64,000 bases of DNA from Hofstenia miamia. Lineage: Eukaryota > Xenacoelomorpha > Acoela. The stretch is from contig SCFE01000003.1 in the NCBI GenBank assembly GCA_004352715.1, forward strand, positions 4,426,822-4,490,821. The letters run 5' to 3'. The notes beneath the pieces are model-generated. The model was given only the letters and a program-made list of their open reading frames with translations, was not told where the DNA came from and did no database searches. A program made the position numbers and the translations under genes. Of this stretch, positions 60,310 through 64,000 are shown piece by piece; the first letter of the stretch is position 1; each line of letters opens with the position of its first letter.

Positions 60310-60945
60310 TGGGGCTCTGCGTGTATTCGAAATTTAGGCATTTAATATTTTTGAGTTGGTCAATTCAACTTGTTAAATTTCTATGTAATATAAAATTGCG
60401 TGTTCGTTAATTGAAAGAAATATAATTTTCTCATTATAAAGCCTTTCTGCACAAAAGTTTCTTACGTGACTGAGCCATATTAAAACTTTATTAGTTTTCA
60501 AGTTGGTAACCACTTTATACCATTTATTCAAAAGATAGTTGACAGGCCTTGTTCTTGAATTTAACAGCATCAGCATTAATTGGGTATGATGCTATACTAT
60601 GGTATTCTATACTAAATTATAATTACTAATTCTTACCAATCACAAAATTCATTCCTTCATATTGGTAAAACAATTAATTATTTAATAGTGACTTTATTTA
60701 TGATATTGATATGTGCGTAGGCAAGGCTTGAGATTCGAAATCCGACTCCACTCGACTCGGCTTAATTAAAAAATATGACATTGATGTGTGCGTAGACAAG
60801 GCTTAATATTCGAAATCCGACTCCACTCGACTCGGCTTAATTAAAAAATATGACATTGATGTGTGCGTAGACAAGGCTTAATATTCGAAATCCGACTCCA
60901 CTCGACTCGGCTTGATTAAAAAATATTCCGACTCGCATGGCCCTA
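60310..60945. mobile_element. hAT-like MITE (636 bp) with internal tandem repeats
   Basis: GTCTACAC at 60302-60309 and again at 60946-60953 forms a perfect 8-bp duplication. Termini TGGGGCTCTGCGTGT and (reverse) TAGGGCCATGCGAGT agree at 11 of 15. The right part consists of 75-bp tandem units with CTCGACTCGG words, analogous to the subterminal arrays of the other hAT elements here. No ORF of note. Confidence 0.75.
60706..60930 (+). repeat. 75-bp tandem repeat, three units
   Basis: Units start at 60706, 60781 and 60856, each with TGTGCGTAGRCAAGGCTT, TCGAAATCCGACTCCACTCG and ACTCGGCTT. Units 2 and 3 are nearly identical. Confidence 0.92.
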
Positions 60946-60953
60946 GTCTACAC

Positions 60954-62081
60954 TGTCCAATGCATTATTGCATAGCGTGTTCAATCTATAAATTTTACTA
61001 CGCCATCTATTGTAAAAAATTCACAATTTTATATTGAAGATGTTTCGTATTTGCCAGTTTCCTTAAAAATCAGTTTAATAAATGGTAATTTATCTTAACT
61101 CTTCCCTCTGGTGCTTTGATTGTGTTTCCTTTCCTCATTATTTGGCAACCTGTCATCAATTGTTGACATGTTTCTTCATTTCCAAATTTTAATTAAATAT
61201 CTTAATATAGAGTATTCGCAATTTTTAGTGAAATACGCTTTTGTATTGAGACTTACCGTGAATTTACAAACCGAAATGAAAGTTTGTGTATATTTCACTA
61301 AATGATTCCAAACATATGGGTTCCTGCTTACCTAAAAAATAAATTCTTTCTATATGTGCTTAACATAAATATTTCTAAGAAATCAATATTGAATTTTTAA
61401 TAAATGTATTTTACAATTGTTTTATAATGATATATCTCTTTTTAAAATACCTAGTTGCTTATAGCAAATGTAGAATAATACCTGGTCATGGGCCATATTG
61501 ACAAAATAGGTCGAATTATTTTGGCAAGATGTTTTACAAAAAGAGCTTCTAACGTAATAAGTTGTTTATTTGCAAAAACAAAGATAGTCTTTAAAAAAAC
61601 TAATGTCTTTTAAAAAGGAATGAAAATTTGATAAATACGAATAAAATCAAGAGTTGCAACTGAATCATCAGGTCTGCGATCACCTGGTGGCAGGGAAAAA
61701 AATTTTTGCCGAATATACCGTGTTACTGGATCACATTTATAAAAAATTATTGAAATAATTTACACAAAGAGGCTCATTTCTATGAACTCAGGCATATAAT
61801 TTTTACTTCATACATAGTATTTTGAATAATTTTTATTTCACCTCGTAAATTATGGGGATGTTGGAACCATGTCTATTTAATGCGAGGTGAAGCATTGGAG
61901 ATCAGTGAAGACCAGCCTGAGGTGTTGTTCATGCCAATTTCTATACAAGCATAGTCTTAGAAAAACACTACAATCAACTTATATTTCTAAAAAACATGTA
62001 ATTCGAGTCACTGGATCTTTTATTGCGCAATTTTGCAAATATTGGCCGGGTCGTATGGGTTCCTATAAATTAATGTTCGTG

Positions 62082-62118
<37 letters not shown>

Positions 62119-63479
62119 AAAAATGTTGCATGTCAAATATTTCTAAATCACTTATCTGAAATACAGGTTATTTCCAATTTTTTATTTGTTTGTCATTACT
62201 CCCACAGTATTCTCTCAAACTTAAGTATATTTAGCAATGTTTTAAAAATTTTTAAGCCCTAATGCGGAAAATTTCATTGAGAAATATGTATGTATACATA
62301 TTACTTGATGAATTTCACTGCACTGAATTGAATTTGATATTTATTGTAGAATCTTGTCAACCTATAATTCGCTAGTTGTAGAAGTTGTTTCGTCAAATTC
62401 TATACATATAAGCGATAGAGCAGGTATAACAGATCCCAAAAATTCTCAACCAAATTAATTTGCTTTAGACATTAACTAAATTAATAAGACACCAGCGGTT
62501 CTGAATGTACTGATTAACAACAGCTTGTTTAGGTTGAGAGCAGTGGATGGTTAAGGTTGGAAACCCGACGCCGATCGATGCTTAAGAGAGGCTTTCTTCT
62601 TTGGTAGCAGCTCCAAACTACTTGGACATTACAGTGGACACTGACGGTTCTCTAGTGCATGGAATGTTGTCTCAGTGAGATGGTGTATGTGATCACTTAC
62701 TAATTTAGTGCATTGATTGTTCTTGTTATTATCGCTAGGTAAAAAAGGGAAATAATGCAACCTCGATGCTTTCGCTTGTTATCTTGTCTTACATATAATA
62801 CCCCTACATTTATAAACGTACATGTTGACATATCATAAATGTGAACAATCAAAGCAGTCAGCAAGAAAAGGACAGTAATTCGGTCCATTGTCTAACGATC
62901 TATTAACAAGTAAATACAAAGTATAAAACAACTGAATGAGTTCGGGGCTCCAAGGCACCTCATATGTATAATAAGGTTTATTATAATCGTAGAGCAATTT
63001 GGATCTAAAAAGGATTAACCTAGCGATAGCATGATAGCTAATATTATAAGGCATTTGTTAAGAGTGACTCTTGTGCTCGAACGTTTAGCTTTCCATTTAA
63101 TTAATTAAATAACCTGACACGATAACAAAGTATATCCAGTAATATTTGTTAATCACAAATAAAAGCAATTACTGCATTTTTATATCGAATAATTGTAAAC
63201 AATCAAATACTCGGCTAGTACCTGTTAGTAGACGTTGTTGACAGTTTTTCCTGGTTTTTCTTCGTCTGCTATTAATTACGCAACGCCAGCATTAGTTAGC
63301 GTACGCGAGATCGTCTTTTGATTTTTGTCAAATACTGTCGAGCAAATTAATATCAAAAACTGCTTTTATAAATTTTTACAAATAATCAAATGATAATAGC
63401 CGGGTGTTTTACAATTAATTATTATTACAATTAAGTCTTAATTGTCTCCATTCTTTCTCTTAAATTGGCCACACACACA
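60954..63479. other. AT-rich stretch, no gene recognised
   Basis: (TA)n at 62084-62115. A short minus ORF (62700-62888) starts with a hydrophobic run but is too short to support. Confidence 0.4.
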
Positions 63480-63544
63480 CGGATTATGCCACATTATCAA
63501 ATTATCATTAAGATGAAAGTGACTTTCACGAAAACACTGTATCA

Positions 63545-64000
63545 TTGGTTATGCCTCACCTTTGCATTATATTTAATCATATCATTGAAAATTGTATACT
63601 TCATCAAATATGGAAAATTTCGTACATTAGGCCAATACATAAAAGCGAAAACAGAACTCAAATAAATAATTATCGACCAGTTAGTGTTCTTCCAAGCGTA
63701 ACCTTAATATTTGAAAGATTGCTGTTTTATGTCATATACATACATGTAGAATCTAAATAATTTAGTCCCAACATAACTTTAGAAAATGCGCTTCAACGGT
63801 TACAAATTTTTTAGGATATCTTGACTTGATTTACAATAACTTTGATGAGAATATATCTTGTTATGCCATATACTTCGGCATTTCCAGAGCATTTGATACC
63901 GTACCACTCAATAAATTCTTGAAAAGTTGGCAATATTTGGACTTGAAGCTAAATTTCTGAGATTTTTCAAATCATATTTAGAAGATAGACTACAATGTGT
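63545..64000 (+). pseudogene. LINE RT fragment (LINE-F), runs off the window
   Basis: IWKISYIRPIHKSENRTQIN, NNYRPVSVLPSVTLIFERLL (63625-63725), then across frame changes ISCYAIYFGISRAFDTVPLN and FKSYLEDRLQC (63850-64000): RT blocks 1-3 of a non-LTR element. HKSENRTQINNYRPVSVLP is of jockey/L2-like type and differs from the other LINEs in the window. Confidence 0.75.

Noticed and set aside
60706-60930. CRISPR-like array
   Set aside because: Repeats are contiguous 75-bp tandem units without unique spacers, in an animal genome and inside a hAT-like element.
62700-62888. Small secreted-peptide-like minus ORF
   Set aside because: A hydrophobic start alone in AT-rich DNA is common by chance; no other support.

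Overview
The window is AT-rich eukaryotic nuclear DNA from an animal, most likely an invertebrate. It has spliced genes with GT-AG introns, one metazoan-like housekeeping gene (CDC5L), many (TA)n tracts, five runs of N and a dense load of decayed transposable elements. I cannot name the species. Bacterial features (operons, RBSs, CRISPR arrays) are absent.

Layout. 0-3 kb: a non-LTR retrotransposon (LINE-A) with an SGNH-hydrolase ORF1 remnant and a 2A-like peptide motif ahead of its endonuclease/RT ORF, cut by the first gap. 4.5-8.4 kb (+): three phase-compatible exons resembling a DDX19/DBP5-type DEAD-box protein whose DEAD box reads DKID, with a hAT element in an intron. 10.8-19.3 kb: LINE pieces, one apparently split by an ISL2EU-like DNA transposon (YqaJ-type exonuclease plus THAP-DDE transposase, convergent). 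19.3-20.3 kb: a duplicated ~206 bp segment beside single Ns. 22.9-30.2 kb (-): CDC5L, a splicing-complex protein, with seven visible exons. Its central exons are not visible and presumably fall in the 1-kb placeholder gap. 30.3-38.5 kb: a strikingly CpG-poor block holding a Ginger-like DNA transposon and another long-inverted-repeat element. 38.5-41.3 kb: a full-length but decayed piggyBac with TTAA target duplication, three copies of a 16-bp palindrome and mini-introns. 45.3-47.2 kb: two foldback or long-TIR elements. 47.9-53.8 kb: a LINE interrupted by a hAT MITE, then an R2-group-like LINE lacking its RT core, and further 3' fragments of that family. 51.9-52.6 kb (+): an intact 248-codon ORF predicted to be a secreted beta-helix protein, the most gene-like unrecognised ORF. 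54.1-55.3 kb: a P-element-like transposase remnant. 56.5-58.1 kb: a hAT element with perfect 8-bp target duplication sitting on a putative splice acceptor. 60.3-60.9 kb: a fourth hAT-like element with 75-bp tandem repeats. 63.5 kb to the end: a LINE RT fragment.

The host genes do not form a pathway. CDC5L (splicing) and the DDX19-like exons (mRNA export family) are on opposite strands about 14 kb apart. Most of the rest is a record of nested transposon invasions. All alignments here were done by eye, so family assignments rest on motifs and no database search was run.
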